A DNA stretch of 47,933 nt from CAG-791 sp963629395 (GTDB taxonomy: Bacteria; Bacillota; Clostridia; Lachnospirales; Lachnospiraceae): positions 1 through 47,933 of the forward strand of contig CAVGIV010000011.1 of the NCBI GenBank assembly GCA_963629395.1, given 5' to 3'. Within the stretch, counting starts at the first letter, position 1, and each line of letters begins with the position of its first letter. Positions 25,109 to 34,101 of the stretch are shown in pieces. Under the pieces are notes generated by a model, which searched no databases, was not told where the DNA came from, and worked only from the letters and a program-made list of their open reading frames with translations. A program made the position numbers and the translations under genes.

Positions 25109-26290
25109 ATGCTGCAGACAGAGAAGGTGTTACAGGCATTTGAACAGCAGTTTGGCGATACCGAGGGTGTTCGCCTTTTCTACGCACCGGGGCGTGTGAA
25201 TCTGATTGGAGAGCATACAGATTACAACGGCGGGCATGTATTTCCCTGTGCGATCAGTCTGGGAACCTATGCGGCGGCGAGGAAGCGCCGGGACCGTGTG
25301 ATGCGGTTTTTCTCTGTAAATTTTGAAAAGCTCGGGGTGATCACGACCTCTTTGGATGATCTCGTGCCTTCCAAGCAGGCGGGGTGGACCAATTATCCCA
25401 AGGGCGTTGTCTGGGCGTTCGGACAAAAGGGGCATGCCATTGACAGCGGCTTTGATATGGTGATTTACGGCGATATTCCGAATGGTTCCGGGCTTTCCTC
25501 CTCGGCCTCGCTGGAGGTGCTGACCGGTGAGATGCTGCGGGCATTTTTCCATATGGAGGATGAGATTTCCAATCAGGAGCTCGCGTTTATCGGGCAGTTC
25601 TCCGAGAACGAGTACAATGGCATGAAGTGCGGAATCATGGATCAGTTTGCGTCGGCAATGGGCAAGGAAGGCAACGCCATTTTCCTGGACACCAACAGCA
25701 TGGAATTCACCTATGCGCCTTTAAAGCTGGACGGTATGAAGCTGATGGTCACCAATACCAACAAAAAGCACAGTCTGGTGGATTCTGAATACAATCTTCG
25801 AAGAGAGCAGTGCGCGAAGGCGCTGACAGATCTTCAGACGAAACTGGACATTCGGACGCTGGGTGATCTTTCCATTGAGGAATATGAGGCGAATAAGGAC
25901 CTGATTCAGGACGAGGTCTGCCGCAGAAGGGCCAGGCACGCAGTGTATGAGAATCAGCGTACCATTGAGGCTGTGGCGGCGCTCCAGGCAGGTGATGTGG
26001 AGCACTTCGGCAAGCTGATGAACGAATCGCATGTGTCGCTTCGGGACGATTATGAGACGTCCTGCCCGGAGGCGGATATTTTGGCCGAGGAGGCGTGGAA
26101 GCTCCCGGGAGTTCTGGGCTCCCGCATTACGGGTGGCGGCTTTGGCGGCTGCACAGTCAGCATCGTCAAGGATGCTGCAGTGGAAGAGTTCTGCCGCAGC
26201 CTCGGAGAGGTATATCTGCAGAAGGTGGGCTATGCAGCCTCCTTCTATACATTGGAAATTGGCGGCGGCCCGCGTGAAATCCTGCGGTGA
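25109..26290 (+). CDS. galK: Galactokinase
   Basis: 393 residues, normal length for GalK, the cytoplasmic enzyme that phosphorylates galactose at C1 with ATP in the Leloir pathway. The galactokinase signature GRVNLIGEHTDYNGG is at about 28-42, the GHMP ATP-binding motif PNGSGLSSSAS at about 128, and SRITGGGFGGCTVSI at about 335. ATG at 25109 is preferred over the longer in-frame reading from 24947 because GGAGGG (25096-25101) precedes it and family members start here. No galT or galE is adjacent. The gene sits just before the exopolysaccharide cluster but seems to have its own promoter. Confidence 0.93.
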   Translation: MLQTEKVLQAFEQQFGDTEGVRLFYAPGRVNLIGEHTDYNGGHVFPCAISLGTYAAARKRRDRVMRFFSVNFEKLGVITTSLDDLVPSKQAGWTNYPKGVVWAFGQKGHAIDSGFDMVIYGDIPNGSGLSSSASLEVLTGEMLRAFFHMEDEISNQELAFIGQFSENEYNGMKCGIMDQFASAMGKEGNAIFLDTNSMEFTYAPLKLDGMKLMVTNTNKKHSLVDSEYNLRREQCAKALTDLQTKLDIRTLGDLSIEEYEANKDLIQDEVCRRRARHAVYENQRTIEAVAALQAGDVEHFGKLMNESHVSLRDDYETSCPEADILAEEAWKLPGVLGSRITGGGFGGCTVSIVKDAAVEEFCRSLGEVYLQKVGYAASFYTLEIGGGPREILR

Positions 26291-26389
26291 GAGGCGGCGC
26301 CTTGATACAGCCGGTGCAGAACGCACACGGCTCTGAAACCACCATGTCTGCTCGCGCAGGCATCACCACAAACGAAGGAAGGACAGATA

Positions 26390-27322
26390 ATGGCATTATT
26401 CACGGCGATCGTTCCCTGTTACAACGAAGAGGAGAACATCGAATATTTTTACCGGGAATTCATGAAGAACGATGCATTCTTTCAGGAGCACGGGCTGGAG
26501 TTCGAGCTTTTGTATGTGGATGACGGCTCCCGGGATAAAACCGTAGAGAAGGTAAAGGAGCTGCGCAAAACGGATGCAAGAGTGCACCTGATCTCCTTTT
26601 CCCGGAACTTTGGGAAAGAGGCGGCCATGTACGCGGGGCTTCAGCACGCGAAGGGTGAATACGTGGCGGTGATGGATGCCGACCTGCAGGACCCGCCGTC
26701 GCTCCTTCCGGAAATGTTCGGATATCTGTGGGAGGGCTATGATCAGGCGGCAACAAGACGCGTCACCAGAAAGGGCGAGCCTCCCATCCGGTCGTTTTTT
26801 GCACGCCAGTTCTACAAGCTGATCAACCGGTTCTCCAAGACGGAGATCGTGGACGGAGCCCGGGATTTTCGCCTGATGAAGCGGTGCGTGGTGGATGCCA
26901 TTCTGGAGGTGAAGGAGTACAACCGGTTTTCGAAGGGAATCTTTGAGTGGGTTGGATTTAAGACCCGTTGGATCGAGTTCGAGAATGTGGAGCGCAGGTA
27001 CGGACAGACCAAATGGTCCTTCTGGAAGCTGTTCGTGTATGCCATGGACGGTATTGTGGCGTATTCTACGGTGCCGCTGGCCATGGCGGCGCTGGCAGGC
27101 GTGGTCTTCTGCGGAATTGCGTTCCTGATGATTGTGTTCGTGATTGTGCGCAAGCTCCTCATGGGGGATCCCACCAGCGGATGGCCCAGCATGGTCTGCA
27201 TTATTTTGATGGTGAGCGGCATACAGCTGTTGTGCCTGGGCGTGATCGGTCAGTATCTGTCCAAAACCTATCTTGAGGTAAAGGGACGCCCGATTTATAT
27301 CACAAAGGAAGAGCTTGAATAA
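26390..27322 (+). CDS. GT2 glycosyltransferase, GtrB/dolichyl-phosphate-mannose-synthase type
   Basis: 310 residues. An N-terminal GT-A domain has TAIVPCYNEEENIEYF, YVDDGSRDKT (about 42) and the DxD-containing VMDADLQDPPSL (about 95). Two C-terminal membrane helices (about 225-255 and 265-290) match the GtrB/DPMS subfamily, which loads a sugar onto undecaprenyl phosphate. AAGGAAGGACAG precedes the ATG. It is the first gene of the exopolysaccharide run and its TAA overlaps the ATG of the next gene. It could supply lipid-linked sugar for side-group modification. Sugar unknown. Confidence 0.88.
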   Translation: MALFTAIVPCYNEEENIEYFYREFMKNDAFFQEHGLEFELLYVDDGSRDKTVEKVKELRKTDARVHLISFSRNFGKEAAMYAGLQHAKGEYVAVMDADLQDPPSLLPEMFGYLWEGYDQAATRRVTRKGEPPIRSFFARQFYKLINRFSKTEIVDGARDFRLMKRCVVDAILEVKEYNRFSKGIFEWVGFKTRWIEFENVERRYGQTKWSFWKLFVYAMDGIVAYSTVPLAMAALAGVVFCGIAFLMIVFVIVRKLLMGDPTSGWPSMVCIILMVSGIQLLCLGVIGQYLSKTYLEVKGRPIYITKEELE

Positions 27323-28728
27323 TGAACGATACGGCGAAAAGACACAGGTCCATGCGCCGGGTGGCAGCACTGGAGATGCCGCTTGTCGGCCTTCTGATGC
27401 AGACCGCAATCTACGCATGGCTTTGGTTTACCATATATTATCCGCTGGTTCGCCTGCGGCTCAAATTCTACCGCAACGGACACATTCTGGTGCTGCTTTT
27501 GTATTTTGTGCTGCTGCTCTTTTTTACGAAGACCTATGGCGGCATGGATGTCGGCTACCAGAAGCCGTTTGATGTCAGCCTGTCGCAGATTTTTTCACTC
27601 CTGTTGGTGAATGCGTTCACGTATCTGCAGGATTCGCTGCTGCGCAACTGGATACTGCCGATTGGCTGGGCACTGCTGGTGACGCTGGTACAGATTGCGT
27701 TTGCTATAGTGTGGATTCAGATTTCGGACCGGGTCTACCACAAGGTGTTCCCGCCGACGCAGCTGATTCTCGTGCATGGAGAACGCTCCATTGAACCGAT
27801 TCTGCGCAAGTTCGCCAGCCGCCCGGAAAAATACGAGGTCACCGATACCATCTGTATCACAGAGGGACTGGAGGCCATCGAGAAGAAGCTGCAGTCTGTT
27901 GGCCGGAAGGCGGTTGTCCTGTGGGACATCCCGACGGCGGACCGCAGCGAGCTGATGAAATTCTGCTACGCGGCAGGGATCCGGCAGTATATGATGCCGA
28001 AGATCACGGATGTACTGGTGAAGGGGTCGGCACAGCTTCATCTGTTCGATACGCCGATCTATCTGACCAGAGAATATGCCCTTAGCTTTGGCGAGAGGTT
28101 CTGTAAGCGCGCCATCGATATTGTCTGCGCGTTGATTTTGCTGGTTTTGACATCGCCCTTTTTCCTGATCACGGCGATTCTGATTAAGTGCTATGATCAT
28201 GGACCGGTGTTCTACAAGCAGGTTCGCTGCACCATCGGTCAGAAGGAGTTTCAGATCATCAAATTCCGCAGCATGCGGGTGGATGCGGAGCGGGACGGCG
28301 TGGCCCGGCTTTCCTCGGAGCACGATGACCGGATTACGCCCATCGGACATTTTATCCGCGCCGTTCGCATCGATGAGCTGCCGCAGCTGATCAATATTCT
28401 TAAGGGGGAGATGTCCTTTATCGGCCCCCGCCCGGAGCGCCCGGAAATCATTGCGCAGTATGTGCAGGAGATGCCGGAGTTCGTTTATCGTATGAAGGTA
28501 AAGGCGGGACTTGCGGGATACGCGCAGGTATATGGCAAGTACAATACAACGCCATACGACAAGCTCAAGCTCGATCTGACCTACATTCAGAATTATTCCA
28601 TCGGACTGGACCTGAAGCTGATGCTGCTGACACTGAAGATTCTGTTCACACCGGAGGCGACCGAGGGTGTGGCGGACGGACAGGTGACCGCAATGGCCGA
28701 TGGTGAGGAGCCGGGCAGCAGAAAGTAA
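27322..28728 (+). CDS. Priming undecaprenyl-phosphate sugar phosphotransferase (WbaP/CpsE-type)
   Basis: 468 residues: four N-terminal membrane helices (to about 140), a central nucleotide-binding-like domain, then the bacterial sugar transferase domain. That domain has a membrane helix at about 265-290, KFRSMRVDAE (about 313), RIDELPQLINIL (about 350) and MSFIGPRPERPE (about 365). This enzyme family transfers a sugar-1-phosphate to undecaprenyl phosphate, the first step of exopolysaccharide repeat-unit assembly at the inner membrane face. It starts in a TAATG overlap with the preceding GT gene. Members take glucose, galactose or GalNAc; the sugar is not predictable here. Confidence 0.92.
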   Translation: MNDTAKRHRSMRRVAALEMPLVGLLMQTAIYAWLWFTIYYPLVRLRLKFYRNGHILVLLLYFVLLLFFTKTYGGMDVGYQKPFDVSLSQIFSLLLVNAFTYLQDSLLRNWILPIGWALLVTLVQIAFAIVWIQISDRVYHKVFPPTQLILVHGERSIEPILRKFASRPEKYEVTDTICITEGLEAIEKKLQSVGRKAVVLWDIPTADRSELMKFCYAAGIRQYMMPKITDVLVKGSAQLHLFDTPIYLTREYALSFGERFCKRAIDIVCALILLVLTSPFFLITAILIKCYDHGPVFYKQVRCTIGQKEFQIIKFRSMRVDAERDGVARLSSEHDDRITPIGHFIRAVRIDELPQLINILKGEMSFIGPRPERPEIIAQYVQEMPEFVYRMKVKAGLAGYAQVYGKYNTTPYDKLKLDLTYIQNYSIGLDLKLMLLTLKILFTPEATEGVADGQVTAMADGEEPGSRK

Positions 28729-28800
28729 AAAGGCTGCAGCACGGCGCCAGACGACAGAAAATGCAGTTGTTTAGCATCCATCAAGGGTAATCGGAAGGAC

Positions 28801-29862
28801 ATGAACCAGGAACGGATGAATGCACTACATATGGACGAGAGAATAAACCGGCGCGGGCTATGGCTTCGTGTTCGCAGGCAGCTGTGGTGGATCCCTGCTG
28901 CGACCGTGCTGGGAGCGCTGGCAGCCGTGATCCTCTATATGGGACTATGGCTTGGCCTGTCCGGCCAGCGCCAGTACCGGCAGACGTCCAAGTTCTATCT
29001 GACCTTTGCGGCGGATGACGCAGGAAATGCAGAGGACTACTACAACGATTATACGTGGAACGATTTGATTTTCTCGGTGCCGGCCATTTCGCAGGTGCTG
29101 GAATCGGAGCTTTCGGATGGTGTGACACTGGAGAAGGCAAGGGAGGATATCGAGGCGCAGATTCTGTCGGATGTTCGACTCCTGACCATTCAGGTTACGG
29201 ATCAGGATCCGCAGACGGTGCAGGAGCTTACAAATGCGATGCAGGATGCACTGGTTCGCTACGGACATACGGCAGAGCAGTTCGAGAGCATTGAGTTCCT
29301 CTCCTCCGGCGATGTGGAGCCGGTTACGGTGAAGGACAGAAGTCAGGGGGCAGTTGCGCTGGGAGCCATTATTGGCTTTTTGATTTCGGCCGCTGCTGTC
29401 TGGCTGTGCGAGCTTCTAAACGGCGGAGTGTATTGCCCGGAGGAGGCCACGGATAGATACGGGCTTCCGGTTCTCTTTACGCTTTGTCAGGAGACGCCCA
29501 CAAAGGACGGAGTCCTTCCGGAATTCCTGGAGAAGGAAAACGAGGAAGCTGCAAAGGCCTTGGGAGTAGTACGGCTCCTTGTGATCGCAGAGGAGGATGC
29601 GCTGGCGGAAAAGACAGCCTTGGCACTGCAGAAGCAGTATGACATCTGTGCAGAGGCAGCAGCTTCGGCACAGGTGCTGGCAGAGGGCCCAGAAGAGCAG
29701 CAGGGGCGTCACCTTTGCCTGGCGGTACCGTTTGGCCAAAGAAATGCCGCGGTGACAGAGCACCTTCATGCGCAGCTTATTGCGAAGGGAAGAAAGTTGT
29801 CTTGTCTGGTTCTGACCGAGGCAGAGGGCAGCTATCTGAAAAAATACTATGGACGAAAGTAG
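28801..29862 (+). CDS. Wzz/CapA-like polysaccharide chain-length protein
   Basis: 353 residues. An N-terminal membrane helix (about 33-55) and a second near 185-205 enclose an extracytoplasmic region with the Wzz-like YRQTSKFYLTFAADD start and an SDVRLLTIQVTDQDPQTVQELTNAM segment typical of polysaccharide copolymerases. The C-terminal cytoplasmic part resembles a BY-kinase region in length but has no Walker A motif or tyrosine cluster, so it is probably not a kinase. GGAAGG lies only two bases before ATG 28801; ATG 28816 is an alternative. It overlaps the following GT gene by 14 bp. A regulator of polymer length is the likely role. Confidence 0.75.
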   Translation: MNQERMNALHMDERINRRGLWLRVRRQLWWIPAATVLGALAAVILYMGLWLGLSGQRQYRQTSKFYLTFAADDAGNAEDYYNDYTWNDLIFSVPAISQVLESELSDGVTLEKAREDIEAQILSDVRLLTIQVTDQDPQTVQELTNAMQDALVRYGHTAEQFESIEFLSSGDVEPVTVKDRSQGAVALGAIIGFLISAAAVWLCELLNGGVYCPEEATDRYGLPVLFTLCQETPTKDGVLPEFLEKENEEAAKALGVVRLLVIAEEDALAEKTALALQKQYDICAEAAASAQVLAEGPEEQQGRHLCLAVPFGQRNAAVTEHLHAQLIAKGRKLSCLVLTEAEGSYLKKYYGRK

Positions 29863-30712
29863 AGTTTACAGCCGCATCGACCTGGGGAAAACGGATCCCA
29901 TCACCGGCAAAGAGAAACGGCAGCACCTTGAGGTTCTGGTTGCGGCGCTGCAGGAAAATGATATTACACTGGCGGACCGTATGAATCTGTCTACGGATGC
30001 GCTGATCTGCAACCAGTGTCAGGAGGTGTCCTACAGTGAATTCGAGCGGAAGGGGCACCGGATCCGGACACTGGCCTTTAATGAGCGCGGGGTTGGCAGA
30101 AACCGCAACAATGCCCTGATGCGGGCAACGGCGGAGATTGTCCTGTTCGCAGACGAGGACATCGTCTACGATGATGACTATGAGGAATCGGTGCTGAAGG
30201 CATTCGAGGAGAATCCGCAGGCGGATATTCTGATGTTCAATGTGCACGCAGTGGAGAGTCGGCGCACCTATGAGAACCGGCGGCGCAAGCGCGTGCGCTG
30301 GTATAACTACGGGCGGTATCCCACGTATGCGATGGCGGCCAGGCTCGATCCCCTGCGAAGGGCGAATGTATGGTTTTCCCTTTTGTACGGCGGCGGGGCG
30401 CCCTATTCCAACGGAGAGGACAGCCTGTTCCTTCATGACTGCCTGAAAAAGGGACTTAGGATCTGGGCGGTACCGGTGGAAATCGGCCACGAGAGTGCAA
30501 GGGAAGATGAGAGCTCTACGTGGTTTGAAGGCTATAATGAGAAATTCTTCTATGACAGGGGCGTCCTGTATCGTGATTTGTACGGCCGGCTTGCCGGCGC
30601 GATGGCGCTTCGGTTTCTGCTGGCGCACCGCAAGGTGATGTGCGTGCAGCTGTCCCTGCGGCAGGCTCTTGGCATCATGCAGAAGGGAATTCGTCTGAAG
30701 GAGAGGGAGTGA
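29849..30712 (+). CDS. Glycosyltransferase, GT-A fold
   Basis: 287 residues. It is recognisable as a glycosyltransferase by RGVGRNRNNALMRATAEIVLFADEDIVYDDDYEE (about 80-115), where DED fills the metal-binding DxD position, and by later GEDSLFLHDCLKKGLRIWAVP. The first 60 residues are unusual: they lack the common V(S/T)VIVPxYN beginning and read instead like LEVLVAALQENDITLADRMNLSTDALICNQC. The start overlaps the wzz-like gene and has no good Shine-Dalgarno sequence, suggesting coupled translation. Donor and acceptor unknown. Confidence 0.75.
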   Translation: MDESRVYSRIDLGKTDPITGKEKRQHLEVLVAALQENDITLADRMNLSTDALICNQCQEVSYSEFERKGHRIRTLAFNERGVGRNRNNALMRATAEIVLFADEDIVYDDDYEESVLKAFEENPQADILMFNVHAVESRRTYENRRRKRVRWYNYGRYPTYAMAARLDPLRRANVWFSLLYGGGAPYSNGEDSLFLHDCLKKGLRIWAVPVEIGHESAREDESSTWFEGYNEKFFYDRGVLYRDLYGRLAGAMALRFLLAHRKVMCVQLSLRQALGIMQKGIRLKERE

Positions 30713-30720
30713 CCGGCAGT

Positions 30721-31983
30721 ATGGGCGTGATCTTATACATAGCACTGGCAGCAGGAACGGTGCTGGCCGCTGCGGCGGCGGAAAGGACACGCGCCTGCAG
30801 GGCGGGTACCAGGGGCGCATCGCTGCGGAGGACGTCGCTTGTGATTCTGACGCTGATTCTCGTGGTACCTGCAGTGCTGCGCCAGGAGACGGGCAATGAT
30901 TATCTTCGGTACGTGGAATTTTTTCACCTTGCCTCCATCGATTCCTATGTGCCGACCGAGGCGGGCTTTAATCTGGTGGTAAAGGCCTTGTATCGACTGT
31001 GCGGATACGAGAATTATCTTCTGGTCTTTGGCGTCTTTTCTGTATGGACCATCGGGAATCTGCTGGTCGTAGTCTGGCGGCAGGCAGAGGACTTTACCTT
31101 TTCTTTCTTCCTGTTCATGATGTTTGGCTATTATTTTCAGAGCTTTAATACCGTGCGGTATTATCTGGCGCTGAGCATCACACTTCTGGCCTTGTCCTGC
31201 ATCCTGCGCAGACGCTATACAAGCTTTGTGCTACTGGTGCTTTGTGCTGCGCTGTTTCACAAGTCGGCGCTGGTGGCACTGGTGCTGTATCCGTTGTCAC
31301 TTCACAGGTGGACGAAAGGGGAGCGGCTTCTGGCAGGTGCTGTGGGAGTACTGGTGCTGGCCTTTCACCAGAGGGTCCTGGATTTCCTGGTGACGCTCTA
31401 CCCATCGTGGGAGGGGACGGGCGACCTTGCTGCGGGCACCAGTGTATCCTGGGTCAATATCGGAAGGTGCGCGGCCGTATTGCTGCTGGCGGCGTTAGTA
31501 CAGAGGTGGCGCGCAGGAGCCGGAAAAGAAGGCGGGTCTGAGGGTCCATTGCCGGCAGCAGAGCATACGGAACACTGCGGAGATGACCGCTGCAGCGGCG
31601 GCGGGGCTGCACGGCCGGAGAATACGCCTGCGGGGCGGGCGCTCAACATGTATATCAACGGCTCGTTTCTGGCGCTTCTTCTGTATGTGTTCGGATGGTT
31701 TATTCCGGAGGTATCCCGCATCTGCTACTACCTGACCTTCACGCAGATCTTTCTGATCCCGATGCTCCTGGCAAGGATTCCGGAGAATGCAGGAATGAAA
31801 GGTGTGAAGGACCCGCGAACAGGACGCCGGCTTCTTACTGCACTTGTGATACTGGGAGCTGGGCTGTATTTTGCCTTTTTCCTGAAAACAGCGTATCGTG
31901 ATACCATCAAAATCCTGCCGTACAAGACGTTTTTGTTCCACGATCTGAATCAGACGCCGTCCGGCAGCATTGGAAAGAATTAA
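30721..31983 (+). CDS. EpsG/Wzy-like polysaccharide polymerase
   Basis: About 420 residues with roughly ten membrane helices and the EpsG family pattern RQETGNDYLRYVEFF, then EAGFNLVVKALYRL and FFLFMMFGYYFQSFNTVRYYLALSI. EpsG-like proteins polymerise exopolysaccharide repeat units at the outer membrane face. A long hydrophilic loop rich in Gly/Glu/Ala (about 255-300) is unusual. The start is uncertain: GTG 30709 forms a GTGA overlap with the upstream stop and has AAGGAG five bases away, while ATG 30721 has AGGGAG eleven bases away. It is the only polymerase candidate in the cluster. Confidence 0.8.
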   Translation: MGVILYIALAAGTVLAAAAAERTRACRAGTRGASLRRTSLVILTLILVVPAVLRQETGNDYLRYVEFFHLASIDSYVPTEAGFNLVVKALYRLCGYENYLLVFGVFSVWTIGNLLVVVWRQAEDFTFSFFLFMMFGYYFQSFNTVRYYLALSITLLALSCILRRRYTSFVLLVLCAALFHKSALVALVLYPLSLHRWTKGERLLAGAVGVLVLAFHQRVLDFLVTLYPSWEGTGDLAAGTSVSWVNIGRCAAVLLLAALVQRWRAGAGKEGGSEGPLPAAEHTEHCGDDRCSGGGAARPENTPAGRALNMYINGSFLALLLYVFGWFIPEVSRICYYLTFTQIFLIPMLLARIPENAGMKGVKDPRTGRRLLTALVILGAGLYFAFFLKTAYRDTIKILPYKTFLFHDLNQTPSGSIGKN

Positions 31984-31986
31984 CCT

Positions 31987-32793
31987 ATGGAAAACCCGTT
32001 TTTCAGCATCATAACGCCCTGTTATCAGCCGGGGGAACGGCTGGCAGCGACGGTCCAAAGCGTCCTCTCGCAGAGGTTCGGGGATTTTGAGATGATCATA
32101 AAGGATGCCGGGTCCTTGGACGGGAGTCTGGAGACCATCCCGGCGGATCACAGAATCCGCGTGATTCAGTGTAAGGACGGCGGGATTTACGACGGAATGA
32201 ATCAGGCAGTTGCATCTGCCCGGGGAGAATTTCTGTATTTCCTTAACTGCGGTGACCTGCTGCACGATGCAGACGTTCTGGCAGATACGGTGGACTGCAT
32301 CCAAAGGGAGTGGGACGGCAGTAGCCGGCCGGTCATATATTATGGTGATGTGTGGGAGAAGCGCACCGGGCAGAGGGCTGCGGCCAAGCCGGCAATGACG
32401 CATTTTGCCATGTACCGGAATCTTCCCTGTCACCAGGCGTGCTTCTACAGTCGGGATTTGTTTGAAGAGCGTCAGTTCGATCTTCGCTACCGCGTTCGCG
32501 CCGATTATGAGCACTTTTTGTGGTGCGTGCTGCAGGCGGGAGCCCAGACACATGCGATGAACCGTATTGTGGCCGATTATGAGGGCGGGGGCTTTTCTGA
32601 GACGAAGGAGAACCGGAAGTGCTCGGCGAGGGAGCATCGGGAGATTACAGAGCGGTATTTGGGCAAGGGAGAGTGCCTTTGCTACCGCCTGGCGATGCTG
32701 GTGAGTCTCCAGCCGCTGCGGGCGAAGCTTTCCTCGTCACCGGCGACGGCGGCATTCTATGATAAAGTAAAGAATCGAGTTTACAGGAAGTAA
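31987..32793 (+). CDS. GT2 family glycosyltransferase (WcaE-like)
   Basis: 268 residues. The GT-A start FSIITPCYQPGERLAATVQSVLSQ is followed by IIKDAGSLDGSLE (about 36-48), where DAGS replaces the common DDGS, as in the WcaE-like subgroup. IYDGMNQAVASARGEFLYFLNCGD (about 68-91) carries the metal-site region. It lies four bases after the EpsG-like gene and three before the next GT gene. It likely adds one sugar to the lipid-linked repeat unit in the cytoplasm. Confidence 0.88.
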   Translation: MENPFFSIITPCYQPGERLAATVQSVLSQRFGDFEMIIKDAGSLDGSLETIPADHRIRVIQCKDGGIYDGMNQAVASARGEFLYFLNCGDLLHDADVLADTVDCIQREWDGSSRPVIYYGDVWEKRTGQRAAAKPAMTHFAMYRNLPCHQACFYSRDLFEERQFDLRYRVRADYEHFLWCVLQAGAQTHAMNRIVADYEGGGFSETKENRKCSAREHREITERYLGKGECLCYRLAMLVSLQPLRAKLSSSPATAAFYDKVKNRVYRK

Positions 32794-32796
32794 AAA

Positions 32797-34101
32797 ATGA
32801 AGGTTTTATGGCTGTGCAATATTATGCTGCCGGCATTTGCGGCAGCAGAGGGGCTTCCCTTTTCCAACCGGGAGGGATGGCTTACCGGGAGCTTTCACCG
32901 GCTGGTACAGGAAAAGGTAGAGACAGGGCGCGAGGAAAAGCTCCTTGAGCTGGGCGTCTGCGTGCCGGTGCCGGCATCGCTGGCGGGGTGCCGCAAGGAA
33001 ATCGACGGTGCGGTCTTCTATGGCTACACAGAGAATCTGGATACACCGGAGCGTTATGATGAGCATCTGGTACAGCGGTTTCAGGAGATTCTGAATGATT
33101 TTCAGCCGGACATCGTGCATATTTTCGGTACGGAGTTTCCGCACGCGCTGGCGATGGTGCGTGCCTTTCAAAAACCGGAGAAGACACTGGTCGGCATGCA
33201 GGGATTGTGCTCCGCCATTGCGGATACCTACATGGCGGAGCTCCCCTATAAAGTGCAGCGCGCCAGAACCTTTCGGGATATTGTGCGCCGCGACTCGCTG
33301 AGGGACCAGCAGAATAAGTACTATGCCCGCGCAGAAAATGAAAAAGAGACGCTGCGAAAGGTGCTGCACATTACGGGGCGAACCACGTTTGATCGCGAGG
33401 GAACAGCGGCCATTCACCCGGATGCCGTTTACCACCTTCTGAATGAGACGCTTCGCCCGGAGTTCTATGAGGGACGCTGGGATCTGAACAGCGTGGAGCG
33501 GCACAGCATTTTCCTGAGCCAGGGTGATTATCCGCTGAAGGGTTTTCACTTTGTCCTGCAGGCGATGCCGGAGATTCTGCGCCACTTTCCGGATGCCAGG
33601 CTGTACGTTGCGGGCAATTCGGTGATCGGCAATGTGGGCGGCGTGATCCCGCGCAAGAGGCTGCCGGAGCCTGTGTGGATTTCAGCCTACGGCGTGTATT
33701 TAAAGCGTCTGATCCGGGAGGGAAATCTGAAAGGACATGTTGTGATGCTGGGGTCCCTGGATGCGCAGCAGATGAAGCAGCGCTATCAGAAGAGCCACGT
33801 ATTCGTCTGCCCGTCCGTGGTGGAGAATTCCCCCAACTCCCTCTGTGAGGCGATGCTCCTGGGGATGCCGGTGGCAGCTTCCCGGGCAGGAGGCATTCCG
33901 GACCTGACCAAGAACGGCGAGGAGGGACTCTTATTCCCTGTAGGAGATGTCCAGGCCATCGCGGAGGATGTCTGCAATTTGTTTGAAAATGATCAGTTCG
34001 CCTGCCGGCTCGCCAGTGCGGCACACAAGGCAGCGGTGGTGCGTCACAATCCGAACACGAATTATCAGCGGATTCTGGAGATTTATCGGAGTATTGCGTG
34101 A
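32797..34101 (+). CDS. GT4 family glycosyltransferase
   Basis: 434 residues with the GT-B fold. The N-terminal domain contains DFQPDIVHIFGTEFPHALAM (about 99-118). The C-terminal donor domain has the GT4 E-x7-E region SVVENSPNSLCEAMLLGMPVAAS (about 337-360) and GGIPDL. This is a retaining transferase that uses a nucleotide sugar. It is preceded by AGGAAG close to its ATG and its stop overlaps the GTG start of the next GT4 gene, so translation is coupled. Sugar specificity not predictable. Confidence 0.9.
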   Translation: MKVLWLCNIMLPAFAAAEGLPFSNREGWLTGSFHRLVQEKVETGREEKLLELGVCVPVPASLAGCRKEIDGAVFYGYTENLDTPERYDEHLVQRFQEILNDFQPDIVHIFGTEFPHALAMVRAFQKPEKTLVGMQGLCSAIADTYMAELPYKVQRARTFRDIVRRDSLRDQQNKYYARAENEKETLRKVLHITGRTTFDREGTAAIHPDAVYHLLNETLRPEFYEGRWDLNSVERHSIFLSQGDYPLKGFHFVLQAMPEILRHFPDARLYVAGNSVIGNVGGVIPRKRLPEPVWISAYGVYLKRLIREGNLKGHVVMLGSLDAQQMKQRYQKSHVFVCPSVVENSPNSLCEAMLLGMPVAASRAGGIPDLTKNGEEGLLFPVGDVQAIAEDVCNLFENDQFACRLASAAHKAAVVRHNPNTNYQRILEIYRSIA

